Shown: positions 11,027-21,612 of the stretch, piece after piece
Layout of the letters: every line of letters begins with the position of its first letter
Position numbering within the stretch: the stretch's first letter is position 1
Source: Clostridium sp. D43t1_170807_H7
GTDB taxonomy: Bacteria > Bacillota > Clostridia > Clostridiales > Clostridiaceae
NCBI RefSeq assembly: GCF_015555905.1
Contig: NZ_JADNLK010000018.1
Location: forward strand, 1-57,660
DNA: 57,660 bases
Direction of reading: 5' to 3'
The notes under the pieces: generated by a model
What the model saw: the letters and a program-made list of their open reading frames with translations, nothing else
Database searches by the model: none
What the model was told of the DNA's origin: nothing
Program-made: the position numbers and the translations under genes

Positions 11027-11055
11027 ATTATAGTAAAGAAAATTTTATATTGCAA
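11027..11055 (-). promoter_or_regulatory. Sigma-A promoter of the small RNA
   Basis: TTGCAA at 11050-11055 and TATAAT at 11027-11032 on the minus strand, spaced exactly 17 bases. Confidence 0.75.
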
Positions 11056-11127
11056 GGGATTTTTGAAAAATATCTTGCTAATTTTTATACATATGAATGT
11101 TTTCCTATCATTTTTTGTTTTCTTTCG

Positions 11128-11844
11128 TTAAAAACTCTTTAATATAGCTAATTCTTCATCTGTAAGCTCTCTATATTCGCCTTCTTCTAGATCTTCATCT
11201 AAAGGTAATGTACCAAATTCAGTTCTCTTTAAATATGTAACTTTCTTACCTACTGCCTCAAACATTCTTTTAACTTGATGGAATTTTCCTTCTTGAATAG
11301 TAATCATAACTTCTGATCCTTCATCAGTTGCATTTAATATTTCAAGTTTTGCCTCTTTACAAAGATATCCATCATCTAATGTTATTCCAGCTTTAAACTT
11401 AGCTATATCCTCATCAGTAACTTTTTTGTCTATTTTAGCATAATAAACTTTATCAACCTTCCACTTTGGAGATATTAATCTATGATTTAATTCCCCATCA
11501 TTAGTTAATAATAATAATCCTACTGTATCCTTATCTAATCTTCCTACTGGGAATGGTTGAAATACTTGATGTTCAACCTCTAATAAATCAATTACTGTTT
11601 CATCTCTATTATCATAAGTAGCAGATACTACTCCATCAGGTTTATTCATCATTAAATAAATAAACTTTCTATAGAAAATTTCTTCTCCATTAATAACAAT
11701 TTTATCATTTTCAGGATCTACTTGCATTCCACTATCCTTGGCTACTTCCCCATTAACCTCAACTAATCCACTTCTGCAAATTTTCTTAAGTTCTTTTCTT
11801 GTACCATAACCTAAATTAGATAGTACCTTATCTAGCCTTTCCAT
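11128..11844 (-). CDS. RsuA/RluB-family rRNA pseudouridine synthase
   Basis: 238 residues. An N-terminal S4 RNA-binding domain (MERLDKVLSNLGYGTRKEL, residues 1-60) precedes the catalytic domain with the signature GRLDKDTVGLLLLTNDG, whose aspartate is the catalytic nucleophile. Later, KFHQVKRMFEAVGKKV follows. Length and sequence fit RsuA-type enzymes that modify 16S rRNA (U516), though a 23S target (RluB/E/F) cannot be excluded. Monocistronic on its strand. Confidence 0.88.
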   Translation of the reverse strand: MERLDKVLSNLGYGTRKELKKICRSGLVEVNGEVAKDSGMQVDPENDKIVINGEEIFYRKFIYLMMNKPDGVVSATYDNRDETVIDLLEVEHQVFQPFPVGRLDKDTVGLLLLTNDGELNHRLISPKWKVDKVYYAKIDKKVTDEDIAKFKAGITLDDGYLCKEAKLEILNATDEGSEVMITIQEGKFHQVKRMFEAVGKKVTYLKRTEFGTLPLDEDLEEGEYRELTDEELAILKSF

Positions 11845-11918
11845 AAAACACCTCGTAAAACTTTTATATAGCTTATTCTATTATTAATATCTCCTAATTG
11901 CAAGAATTTAAAAATACA

Positions 11919-11957
11919 GCCTCCCGAAAATCCATATATTGTCTGTTCCTCGGAGGC
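11919..11957 (-). terminator. Terminator of the seven-repeat gene
   Basis: On the minus strand GCCTCCGA pairs with TCGGGAGGC (one bulged G), followed by TGTATTTTT. It is 17 bases beyond the stop codon at 11975. Confidence 0.7.
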
Positions 11958-11974
11958 ACATACATTTTTTGGAA

Positions 11975-13975
11975 TTATTTGACCTCAAATTCAATATTAT
12001 CATAATCTTCGTATGGAACGTCTTTATGAAAACTTTTATCTAAAACTAGAACTCTATAATTTCCACTCTTAAATGGAACAAATGTATAATAATTTTTTCT
12101 ACTATATCCTTGTGCTAAAGTCCATTCCCCATTTATCATAATATAAAATTCATAACATACTTCTTTTCCACCTTCTGATATCGCTTCAAAAGTAACTTCA
12201 TCTCCCACTTTTAATTCATTGGATGAAATCTGTAATTTAGTTGAGTTTACAGGTACAACCTCATGAACATAAATAGAAACTTCCTTTTTACTATCATATT
12301 CTTCAGTAGATTTTATATTTTTTGCATATATTACAAAGGTATATTTTCCAGGACATTTTGGTTTTATCATTATTGATTTCTCAGCTACAAAACCAGTATT
12401 TTCTACTTCATATCCATTTATTTTAGTTACAAATTTAGTTAAAGCATCTTTTGTATTTTTAATAATTGCTTCAACATTAATTGTGTCTCCTACTAAATAT
12501 GTTTCCTTACTATTCAATAAAATATAATCGATATCTGCCGATACATAATCTTTTGCTTCAATAAATAAAGATGTAGATGCATCATAGTTTTTCGAAGAAA
12601 ATTCATCCTTTATTTTAATATCAACTTCATATTCTCCGGCTTCTGTTGGTATAAAATTAACCCAATTATTTGTTCCATAATCTATCTTTTCTTTTTCTAT
12701 ACCATTTTCATATATTGTAAATTTATAAAGTGGCTTAATTCCTCCATCAGTTTTAACCTTAATATTTACCGTTTCACCTATTATACATCTTTTTCCTCTA
12801 TCACATTTAACATCAACTATTCTAACTGTTTTTTCACCTTTATTATAAATTTTATATTCAATAGATGTTGTATCTTCATAGTCTCCTTCAAATGAAATAT
12901 CTTTAACTTTAAGAGTTATTTTATATTTTCCTTCATTCCTAGGCTCCCATATAAACTCATTTCCTCTTATATAACCGCTATCTTCTGAGATAGGTCCTTC
13001 TATAATATATCTATATAATAATTCCCTTCCTCCATCTACTAAGGCTAATAAATTCACTTCAGTTCCAACTGCTTGTGGTGACTTAATATCACTTTTAAAT
13101 GATCTGATTTTAATCTCATTATATGGATTTACATTATAAACAATAACAGCTCTATCATCGAATGAATTAGCTGAAAACATATCTCTTACATAGCATAATA
13201 GCTTGTACTCTCCCGGCGACTTTTCCTTAAAAGTAACCATACTCTTAGAAGAAAAATCCTGAATACACGTAACCTTTCCTTCTTTATTTATCTTTAAAAA
13301 TTTATATAATAATTGTCTATTTTTTTCATAGTTAGCTTCTACTTTAAAAATTAACTCTTCATTAATCAATATATTCGGAGTTAAGCATAAGAAGTTCGTT
13401 ATTTCAATTTTTTCTAAATCCTTTACTTCAAATTTTATAGTTGTAAAATCATCGACATTTCTTTCAGAGTCTACCTTTTTACATTCTATTAATACTTCTA
13501 TATTACCTGGTTTTGTAGCTGTAAAAACAAACTCATTCTCTGTAGTATAATCCCTTAAAACTTCCCAGTCTTTTTTACCTTTTACCCAAAATCTATATAA
13601 CACTAATTCTTCATTTGCTGTAACATTAATGTGTAACTTTTCTCCAACATTTATCTTATTCTTATTTATTTCAACTTTATTAATCAATTTCGAATTTTCA
13701 ACTATTTCATATTCTGACCTACCAAGATAGTCATATGCATTTTTACAATTAGTTGATTTTCCTTGAACCATTATCATATATTTTCCTGGTTTAGTAGGTT
13801 TCCATGTACAAATATTGCTTTTTGAAAAGTCTTGTATAGGCTTCCATATTCCCTCAATACCCTCCATAAATTTATATTCAACATCATCATTTTCAGTTAA
13901 AAATGCTGCAATATTTATATTTTTATTTAAGTCAGCAGGGCTTTTATTGTCAAAATCAATTAAAACCTCTTTCAT
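11975..13975 (-). CDS. Seven-repeat Ig-like (Y_Y_Y-type) protein
   Basis: 666 residues made almost entirely of seven tandem beta-rich repeats of about 90-97 residues. Each starts with a short strand such as VEINKNKINVGEKL or LQISSNELKVGDEV. Each then has a central Y-x-F/Y near LLYKF or VLYRF, an aromatic-x-P-x-x-x-G-x-Y core (FIPTEAGEYEV, WEPRNEGKYKI, FVPFKSGNYRV), and ends with a D-x-x-S-x-x-x-x-D motif. This resembles the triple-tyrosine (Y_Y_Y) fold known from sensor kinases and some clostridial surface proteins. There is no signal peptide, sorting motif or membrane helix. The start at 13975 follows GAGGTGG by 6 bases. Function unknown; a scaffold or binding role is inference. Confidence 0.8.
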   Translation of the reverse strand: MKEVLIDFDNKSPADLNKNINIAAFLTENDDVEYKFMEGIEGIWKPIQDFSKSNICTWKPTKPGKYMIMVQGKSTNCKNAYDYLGRSEYEIVENSKLINKVEINKNKINVGEKLHINVTANEELVLYRFWVKGKKDWEVLRDYTTENEFVFTATKPGNIEVLIECKKVDSERNVDDFTTIKFEVKDLEKIEITNFLCLTPNILINEELIFKVEANYEKNRQLLYKFLKINKEGKVTCIQDFSSKSMVTFKEKSPGEYKLLCYVRDMFSANSFDDRAVIVYNVNPYNEIKIRSFKSDIKSPQAVGTEVNLLALVDGGRELLYRYIIEGPISEDSGYIRGNEFIWEPRNEGKYKITLKVKDISFEGDYEDTTSIEYKIYNKGEKTVRIVDVKCDRGKRCIIGETVNIKVKTDGGIKPLYKFTIYENGIEKEKIDYGTNNWVNFIPTEAGEYEVDIKIKDEFSSKNYDASTSLFIEAKDYVSADIDYILLNSKETYLVGDTINVEAIIKNTKDALTKFVTKINGYEVENTGFVAEKSIMIKPKCPGKYTFVIYAKNIKSTEEYDSKKEVSIYVHEVVPVNSTKLQISSNELKVGDEVTFEAISEGGKEVCYEFYIMINGEWTLAQGYSRKNYYTFVPFKSGNYRVLVLDKSFHKDVPYEDYDNIEFEVK

Positions 13976-14091
13976 CTCTTTCCACCTCACCATATTATAT
14001 ATACTCAAATTAACCATTATTTACATAATTTTCTATTTCAATTATACTATTTCCTTTTCAAAATAAAAACTGAAATTTGTCTAATATATAT

Positions 14092-14132
14092 AAAAAAAAG
14101 AACAAACTATAGATATATTTCTACAGTTTATT
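14092..14132 (-). terminator. Terminator of the UPF0178 gene
   Basis: Minus-strand stem AATAAACTGTAG / CTATAGTTTGTT (two G-U pairs), an 8-base loop and eight Us. It overlaps the stop codon at 14128. Confidence 0.8.
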
Positions 14133-14571
14133 CTATATTTTTATCCTTCACCAAATATATTAAATTTTTTTGTAATCTCTTATCATCTTCTATAGTTCTT
14201 TTCTTAGCATTAGGAGTTTTTCCTCCACCCCGTCTTATCTTTTGGGATAAATGCCTTTGTTCTAACATTGCTCCAATGTTTTCATTTGTGTAGATATATC
14301 CTTTAGGACTAATTACAGCAGCTTTTCTACCTAAGCAAATAGCAGCAACTCCATAATCCTGAGAAACTATAATATCATCACTAGTACATTCATTTACTAC
14401 TTTCATATCAACACTTTGAAATCCACTATCAACAACTCTAACTTCTCCATAGTCTACTGTTATGTAATGATGAATATCACAATAAATTATAAGGTCTAAC
14501 TCATACTCTTTTGCTATCTTTGTAATAATGGAGATACCTGGACAGGCATCTCCATCAACTATAATTTTCAT
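14128..14571 (-). CDS. UPF0178 (YaiI/YqxD, DUF188) protein
   Basis: 147 residues. The family start is visible: KIIVDGDACPGISIITKIAKEY. A central DDIIVSQDYGVAAICL follows, and a basic C-terminal segment (RRGGGKTPNAKKRTIEDD) is conserved in the family. The fold is PIN/NYN-like with acidic residues suggestive of a nuclease, but no activity is established for the family. It lies 12 bases downstream of pgi on the same strand, so it is probably cotranscribed with it. Confidence 0.92.
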   Translation of the reverse strand: MKIIVDGDACPGISIITKIAKEYELDLIIYCDIHHYITVDYGEVRVVDSGFQSVDMKVVNECTSDDIIVSQDYGVAAICLGRKAAVISPKGYIYTNENIGAMLEQRHLSQKIRRGGGKTPNAKKRTIEDDKRLQKNLIYLVKDKNIE

Positions 14572-14583
14572 ATTGTAAAATAA

Positions 14584-15936
14584 TTATTTTAATCTAGATT
14601 CTAATTCAGCTTTTAAATCTTCATAACCTGGCTTACCAAGTAAAGCAAACATGTTCTTCTTGTATGCTTCAACTCCTGGTTGGTCAAATGGATTTACTCC
14701 TAATAAGTATCCACTTATTCCGCAAGCTTTTTCGAAGAAATAAACTAATTGTCCAAAGTAGTATGGGTTTAACTCAGGAATATTTAATACCATATTTGGT
14801 ACTCCACCATCATTATGAGCTAATAAAGTTCCTTGGAATGCTTTCTTATTAACGAAGTCAACAGTTTTTCCTGCTAAGAAGTTTAATCCATCGGCATCAT
14901 TTTCAGAAGCTTCTATGATTATTTCTTTAGTAGCCTTTTCTACATTAAGAACTGTTTCAAACATTATTCTATTACCATCTTGGATGAATTGTCCCATTGA
15001 ATGTAAGTCAGTTGAGAAATCAACTGCTGCTGGGAATATACCCTTTTGATCCTTACCTTCTGATTCTCCATATAATTGCTTCCACCATTCATTGAAGTAG
15101 TGTAAAGATGGCTCATAGTTAACTAATACTTCTACAGCTTTACCTTTATTGTATAAAGCATTTCTCATAGCAGCATATTGATAACAAGCATTTTCTTTTA
15201 ATGAAGGATTAGAGTAAATTTCTCTTGCATCAGCAGCTCCTTGCATTATTTCTTCAATATTTACTCCAGCAGCCGCGATTGGTAATAATCCAACTGCAGT
15301 TAAAACAGAGAATCTTCCTCCAACATTATCTGGAACAACAAAAGTTTCGTAACCCATTTGATCAGCTAAACCTTTTAAAGCTCCTCTTTCTTTATCTGTA
15401 GTAGCAAATATTCTTTCTTTTGCTCCTTCAACTCCATATTTCTTTTCCATGAAGTCTTTGAATAATCTAAATGCTATTGCAGGTTCAGTTGTAGTACCTG
15501 ACTTAGATATAACATTAACAGATACATCTAATCCTTCGATAGCTTCAAATAATTCTGTTATATATGTTGAACTTATATTATTTCCAACAAAGAATATTTT
15601 TGGAGTCTTTCTCTTATTGTTTGGTAGCATATTATAGAAGTTATTTGTTAACATTTCTATAGCAGCTCTTGCTCCAAGATATGAACCACCTATACCTATA
15701 ACAACTAAAACGTCTGAATTTGATTGAATTTTTTTAGCAGCAGCTTGTATTCTTGCAAATTCTTCTTTGTCATAATTAACTGGTAGATCAACCCATCCTA
15801 AAAAGTCATTACCAGCTCCTGTACCCTCATGAACTGTATCGTGAGCCCACTTAACCATACCTTCCATCTTATCTAATTCACTTAAAGACGCATATGGTTG
15901 AACTTTTGATAAATCTAAACTTAAACCATTTTTCAT
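14584..15936 (-). CDS. pgi: Glucose-6-phosphate isomerase
   Basis: Interconverts glucose-6-phosphate and fructose-6-phosphate in glycolysis. About 450 residues, the Gram-positive length. Motifs: [13 protein letters not shown] (phosphate/sugar loop), [10 protein letters not shown], the conserved segment [14 protein letters not shown], and the active-site HNDGG near the C-terminus. An ATG at 15936 is 7 bases from GGAGG. The ATG at 15942 abuts the ribosome site and is less likely. UPF0178 follows immediately. Confidence 0.96.
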   Translation of the reverse strand: MKNGLSLDLSKVQPYASLSELDKMEGMVKWAHDTVHEGTGAGNDFLGWVDLPVNYDKEEFARIQAAAKKIQSNSDVLVVIGIGGSYLGARAAIEMLTNNFYNMLPNNKRKTPKIFFVGNNISSTYITELFEAIEGLDVSVNVISKSGTTTEPAIAFRLFKDFMEKKYGVEGAKERIFATTDKERGALKGLADQMGYETFVVPDNVGGRFSVLTAVGLLPIAAAGVNIEEIMQGAADAREIYSNPSLKENACYQYAAMRNALYNKGKAVEVLVNYEPSLHYFNEWWKQLYGESEGKDQKGIFPAAVDFSTDLHSMGQFIQDGNRIMFETVLNVEKATKEIIIEASENDADGLNFLAGKTVDFVNKKAFQGTLLAHNDGGVPNMVLNIPELNPYYFGQLVYFFEKACGISGYLLGVNPFDQPGVEAYKKNMFALLGKPGYEDLKAELESRLK

Positions 15937-16031
15937 TTTCATACCTCCAAATAATGTGGGATTTTTAACAAGCTTTATTATATCATAATTTTTCTTATAC
16001 TAACAATTTTAACAATAATTAATTTAATAAA

Positions 16032-16757
16032 TTATTCTGTCATTACTTTAATTACTTGCTCAACCTTTTCTTCATTTAATGCCTTGGCTTTCCCTACATT
16101 TCCACCAAGCTTATTCCACACATAATTATGCACTTCAACACCATTTGAAAAATCCAATTCTAACCACTTTTTTAATTCATCTGAAAGATAATCATCTTGG
16201 CCTTTTAGTTCATTAACCATTTGAGTAACAGCCTCTCTAGTAATTTCATTTTGTCCCCATATTTGCCCATCATCTGCTATTATTATAGTATTAGCCATAT
16301 GATGTACTATATCATAACATTGAGTTAAATCCATATGTGATACTGCACTATTGGAATTTTCTGTAACTTCATTTTCTATCACTGTATTTTCCTTTTTTGA
16401 ATTTTTATTCTCATTAATTTCACTTACTTTATTAAATGCAAAATTAACAATTTCATATCCATTACTCCATAATACTAATATTGTTGAAAGTGATATTATT
16501 AATACTAAAAGAATTACAATTATTTTTTTCCCATTAGGTGATTCTTCTTCAAGCTCTTCTTCAAATTCATCATATTCATCATCATCTTCTAACTCTTGTT
16601 CCCCATCATCCATCATCTCTTTAATTTTTTTATTCATAAAATCTTCTACATTAGTTTCCTTATTCCCTTTTATCCCCATCTTATTATCCTCTTCAGCGAT
16701 CTCTCGTTTATCACGCTTAATAGTTTCATCTAGTCTTTCTTTAACACTTTTCCCCAT
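16032..16757 (-). CDS. Single-pass membrane protein with acidic linker, DUF6241-like C-terminus
   Basis: 241 residues. The N-terminal 75 are cytoplasmic and charged, ending in an acidic run (DDGEQELEDDDEYDEFEEEL). One transmembrane helix follows (about 77-97, IIVILLVLIISLSTILVLW). After a polar linker, an extracellular domain holds the segment HHMANTIIIADDGQIWGQNEIT and a helical tail. The C-terminal domain resembles the DUF6241 family of Bacillus and Clostridium as I remember it, a tentative match. Function unknown. Confidence 0.65.
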   Translation of the reverse strand: MGKSVKERLDETIKRDKREIAEEDNKMGIKGNKETNVEDFMNKKIKEMMDDGEQELEDDDEYDEFEEELEEESPNGKKIIVILLVLIISLSTILVLWSNGYEIVNFAFNKVSEINENKNSKKENTVIENEVTENSNSAVSHMDLTQCYDIVHHMANTIIIADDGQIWGQNEITREAVTQMVNELKGQDDYLSDELKKWLELDFSNGVEVHNYVWNKLGGNVGKAKALNEEKVEQVIKVMTE

Positions 16758-16844
16758 AAATGTACCCCTCCCAATTTATATCTAGTTACACAATAATTAT
16801 ACCATATTATACCATTTATGGTTATTGAAAACATTTTTTTTACT

Positions 16845-17669
16845 TTAATTTAGTTTTTTTAAATCATCAATTTTATTTTCCACTTCATTTATATATTCCT
16901 CAAAAGTTAATCCTCTATTCATTATATCTTCAGCCACTTCTTCATTACCAATATATCTAAAATGCCAAGGCTCATAATTATATCCTGTTATATCCTCCTT
17001 ACCCTTTAAGTATCTCAATATGAATCCATACTTATAGCAATTTTCATTAAGCCATCTAAATGCATCCGTATTTTCAAAACCTTCATCTAAGGTTAAATAC
17101 TCATCACACAAAATGTCTATAGCTAGTCCACTTTGGTGTTCTGAAGCACCTGGCTCTGCAGTATAAGCACGAGTTCTCTCCTTTCCATTTTGCTTCATCC
17201 TAGTATAATATAATCCCTTCTGTATACCATAACTTCTATACCCTGATACTCCAACCAATGAAATACCATCTTTCGCTGCTGCATCAAACATTTTCTTTAC
17301 TGCATCTGCTGCAGCATTCTCTAAATTATTATCTTGAACATAATCCAAAAATTTTGCTTCACACTTTTTCAAATTACTCGGAATATAATCCTCAGTTAAT
17401 TTATTCTCCCTATTAATTAAAATAAAATACTCATTATTTAATATATTTTCTAATCTTTCTATTTCCTTATAATCACTTTCCATATCTTCATATTCTAATT
17501 TTTTCTTCTCTGTATTGGCCAATAAAACTTCACTACCACTACTATTTACACTAACACTCTCATCATCTTTCTCTAAGTTACTCAGTCTAATATTTGTTAA
17601 ATAACATACTCTAACTATAACCACACCAATTACTAGCGCAAACCCCAACTTTTTTAAAATATTATTCAT
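16845..17669 (-). CDS. D-alanyl-D-alanine carboxypeptidase, VanY/M15B family
   Basis: 274 residues. The N-terminal helix (residues 7-24) is a signal or membrane anchor. The zinc peptidase domain shows SGYRSYGIQKGLY, the metal motif GASEHQSGLAIDI (SxHxxGxAxD), and the distal WHFRYIG holding the catalytic and metal histidine. It would trim terminal D-Ala from peptidoglycan stem peptides outside the cell. The start at 17669 has AAGGAG six bases upstream. The enzyme is widespread, so glycopeptide resistance should not be inferred. Confidence 0.9.
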   Translation of the reverse strand: MNNILKKLGFALVIGVVIVRVCYLTNIRLSNLEKDDESVSVNSSGSEVLLANTEKKKLEYEDMESDYKEIERLENILNNEYFILINRENKLTEDYIPSNLKKCEAKFLDYVQDNNLENAAADAVKKMFDAAAKDGISLVGVSGYRSYGIQKGLYYTRMKQNGKERTRAYTAEPGASEHQSGLAIDILCDEYLTLDEGFENTDAFRWLNENCYKYGFILRYLKGKEDITGYNYEPWHFRYIGNEEVAEDIMNRGLTFEEYINEVENKIDDLKKLN

Positions 17670-17857
17670 AGTATTCTCCTTAATGTAATCTATAATTATA
17701 TAATATAATGATTCTACATGTATAATTTTTCTAATAATATTCAACATTTATTATAATCGCTTTATACATTTTTTTCCAATGATTTTATTCAAATTTTAAT
17801 CTATTTATATTAATTATTATTTATATAAACATAATAACACCATTATAATTCCATAAC

Positions 17858-17908
17858 AAAAAAAATCGCTACATTCCTGTAAAAATACAGGTTTGTAGCG
17901 ATTTTTTT
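17858..17908. terminator. Terminator of guaA (bidirectional)
   Basis: Stem AAAAATCGCTACA / TGTAGCGATTTTT, with an inner CCTGTA / TACAGG helix. There are T runs in both directions, and it overlaps the guaA stop codon. Confidence 0.9.
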
Positions 17909-19448
17909 ATTCAAATTCAATAGTTGCTGGTGGTTTTCCTGTACAATCGTACATTACTCTGTTAACACCATTAACTTCATTTACTATTCTAGTTGTTACT
18001 TTTCCAAGAACTTCCCATGGAAGATCTGCTGATTCAGCTGTCATGAAGTCACTTGTAGTTACTGCTCTTAGAGCAATTGCATAATCATAAGTTCTTTCAT
18101 CACCCATAACTCCAACTGATCTCATATTAGTTAAAGCTGCAAAGTATTGTCCAATAGATTTATCTAATCCTGCTTTAGCGATTTCTTCTCTGTAAATTGC
18201 ATCCGCATCTTGAACTATTCTTACCTTTTCAGCAGTTACTTCTCCAATTATTCTAATACCAAGCCCTGGTCCTGGGAATGGCTGTCTATATACTAATTTT
18301 TCTGGTATTCCAAGTTCTAAACCAGCTTTTCTAACTTCATCTTTAAATAATAATCTTAATGGTTCGATTATTTCTTTAAAATCAACGTAGTCAGGAAGCC
18401 CTCCAACATTATGGTGAGATTTAATAACTGCAGATTCACCTAATCCACTTTCAATTATATCTGGATAAATTGTACCTTGAACTAAAAAGTCTACAGCTCC
18501 AATTTTCTTAGCTTCCTCTTCAAATACTCTTATAAACTCTTCACCTATAATTTTTCTCTTAGTTTCTGGATCCTCTACTCCAGCTAACTTTTCATAGAAT
18601 CTTTCTTGAGCATTTACTCTTATGAAGTTTAAATCATATTGTCCTTCTGGCCCAAATATAGCTTCAACTTCATCACCTTCATCTTTTCTAAGTAGACCAT
18701 GGTCAACAAATACGCAAGTTAATTGCTTACCAATTGCTTTTGATAAAAGTACTGCTGCAACAGATGAATCAACTCCACCTGATAATGCACATAGTGCCTT
18801 ACCATTTCCTACTTTTTCTCTTATTTCTTCAATTGTCTTTTCAACAAATGAATCCATTTTCCAGTCTCCTGAACATTTACAAATGTTATAAACAAAGTTT
18901 GATAACATCTTAGTTCCTTCTACAGTATGCATAACTTCTGGGTGGAATTGAACTGCATAAAGGTTCTTTTCTTCACATTCCATAGCTGCTACTGGACAAA
19001 CTGGAGTATTACCTATTATTTTAAATCCTTCTGGATATTTTTCTATATAGTCAGTATGACTCATCCAACAAATTGTTGTTTCATGTACATCAACAAATAA
19101 TTTTGATTCATTATCAACCTTTACTACTGTTTTACCATATTCACTTACTGGAGCAGTAGCAACACTTCCTCCAAGAACATGTGCCATAAGTTGTGAACCA
19201 TAACAAATACCAAGTACAGGTATTCCTAATTCAAATATTTCTTTATCACATAACGGAGAATTTTCACCATATACACTGTTTGGTCCACCAGTGAAGATTA
19301 TTCCCTTTGGATTCATTTCTTTTATCTTTTCTACGCTTAAATTATAAGGATGAACCTCACAATATACATTGCACTCTCTAACTCTTCTTGCAATTAATTG
19401 GTTATATTGACCACCAAAGTCAAGTACTAATACTAATTCTCTATTCAT
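17907..19448 (-). CDS. guaA: GMP synthase, glutamine-hydrolysing
   Basis: Converts XMP to GMP with glutamine and ATP. 513 residues, full length. The class I glutamine amidotransferase domain shows the nucleophile in GICYGSQLM and the His-Glu of FHPEV (around 170). The ATP pyrophosphatase domain has P-loop [11 protein letters not shown] (around 225-235). The C-terminal dimerisation domain ends [17 protein letters not shown] lies 8 bases upstream of the ATG. It follows guaB by about 160 bases, so the guaB guanine riboswitch may influence both, apart from the hairpin between them. Confidence 0.97.
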   Translation of the reverse strand: MNRELVLVLDFGGQYNQLIARRVRECNVYCEVHPYNLSVEKIKEMNPKGIIFTGGPNSVYGENSPLCDKEIFELGIPVLGICYGSQLMAHVLGGSVATAPVSEYGKTVVKVDNESKLFVDVHETTICWMSHTDYIEKYPEGFKIIGNTPVCPVAAMECEEKNLYAVQFHPEVMHTVEGTKMLSNFVYNICKCSGDWKMDSFVEKTIEEIREKVGNGKALCALSGGVDSSVAAVLLSKAIGKQLTCVFVDHGLLRKDEGDEVEAIFGPEGQYDLNFIRVNAQERFYEKLAGVEDPETKRKIIGEEFIRVFEEEAKKIGAVDFLVQGTIYPDIIESGLGESAVIKSHHNVGGLPDYVDFKEIIEPLRLLFKDEVRKAGLELGIPEKLVYRQPFPGPGLGIRIIGEVTAEKVRIVQDADAIYREEIAKAGLDKSIGQYFAALTNMRSVGVMGDERTYDYAIALRAVTTSDFMTAESADLPWEVLGKVTTRIVNEVNGVNRVMYDCTGKPPATIEFE

Positions 19449-19519
19449 TAGAATCCTCCTAATGTTTTTTCTTTAATTATCTCGTAAAATTATACATTTT
19501 TCAACAAAAATAGAATTAT

Positions 19520-19600
19520 ATTTATTCATTTATAACTATGAGATAACAGTCAAGGTTTAAATTCATTTCTGAATTACCTTAACTATCATCTATTTATCAA
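19520..19600 (-). other. Imperfect hairpin between guaB and guaA
   Basis: On the minus strand ATAGTTAAGGT pairs with ACCTTGACTGTTAT (G-U pairs and a bulge), enclosing a second helix AATTCA / TGAATT. There is no U-run after it, so it is more likely a processing or pausing site than a strong terminator between guaB and guaA. Confidence 0.35.
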
Positions 19601-19607
19601 CTTCAAA

Positions 19608-21074
<1,467 letters not shown>

Positions 21075-21155
21075 CTATCATTATTATTTATGTTTTTATG
21101 TATGTGCTAAACGCAATTCTTATTTAGTTATCTTGGAGCCAGCTAAATAAAAATA

Positions 21156-21197
21156 AGCATATTAAGTCCGCTATCTATAAGTGAACATTAATATGCT
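21156..21197 (-). terminator. Riboswitch terminator and competing antiterminator upstream of guaB
   Basis: Minus-strand stem AGCATATTAA / TTAATATGCT, then TATTTTTATTT. Bases 21175-21194 (ATATTAATGTTCACTTATAG on the minus strand) are almost fully complementary to 21231-21249, which includes the 3' strand of aptamer helix P1. Forming P1 with ligand therefore frees the terminator. Without ligand an antiterminator of about 18 bp can form, giving an OFF switch. Confidence 0.85.
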
Positions 21198-21241
21198 TTT
21201 GCTTTACACATTATTCGTGTTTAGGTAAATATATTAAATTC

Positions 21242-21307
21242 ACTCATAGATGAAAATTTAAGGTTTTCAGTAGAAACACCCTGCCATATTCAGGGTTTAT
21301 ATGAGTT
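21242..21307 (-). promoter_or_regulatory. Guanine-class purine riboswitch upstream of guaB
   Basis: The aptamer fits the purine riboswitch: P1 ACTCATA / TATGAGT, J1/2 UAA, P2 ACCCUG / CAGGGU with loop AAUAUGG, J2/3 GUUUCUAC, P3 UGAAAA / UUUUCA with loop CCUUAAA, and J3/1 UC. The specificity base (position 74 in xpt numbering) is C, so the ligand should be guanine or hypoxanthine. Position 73 is U where A is usual. Confidence 0.93.
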
Positions 21308-21339
21308 GTTTTATTATTCGTGTTTTTTTGCTTTTTATT

Positions 21340-21368
21340 ATTATAGTTTATACAATATAGGTTGTCAA
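21340..21368 (-). promoter_or_regulatory. Sigma-A promoter of guaB
   Basis: TTGACA (21363-21368) and TATAAT (21340-21345) on the minus strand with a 17-base spacer. It starts transcription about 25 bases ahead of the aptamer. Confidence 0.9.
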
Positions 21369-21612
21369 TACATCAATTTTAATTAAAAAATATCAATAAT
21401 ATATTTTTCTATATAATAAAATATTTTTATCATAAAATTTAATTCTCATTATTTTATATTTAATTATTATTAATATTTAATTTATGACAATTTCTACTTT
21501 ATAATAAATTTATTTTTTTCATTTTTTAAAATTAAATCTAATCTTATTATTTTATCTCTTTAAAGATTTATTTTAATAATCCTATATTTTTATTATTTGA
21601 TTTAATACCATA
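21369..21612. other. AT-rich intergenic stretch
   Basis: About 240 bases, well over 80% A+T, between the guaB promoter and the prepilin peptidase stop. No reading frame, RNA motif or clear terminator was seen. Confidence 0.5.

Noticed and set aside
16845..17669. Vancomycin resistance gene (vanY)
   Set aside because: The family is a general D,D-carboxypeptidase in clostridia. There are no vanHAX or vanRS genes nearby.
21156..21230. A second, tandem purine aptamer downstream of the first one in the guaB leader
   Set aside because: No GTTTCTAC or TATAA/ATATGG motifs; the sequence is explained as terminator and antiterminator.
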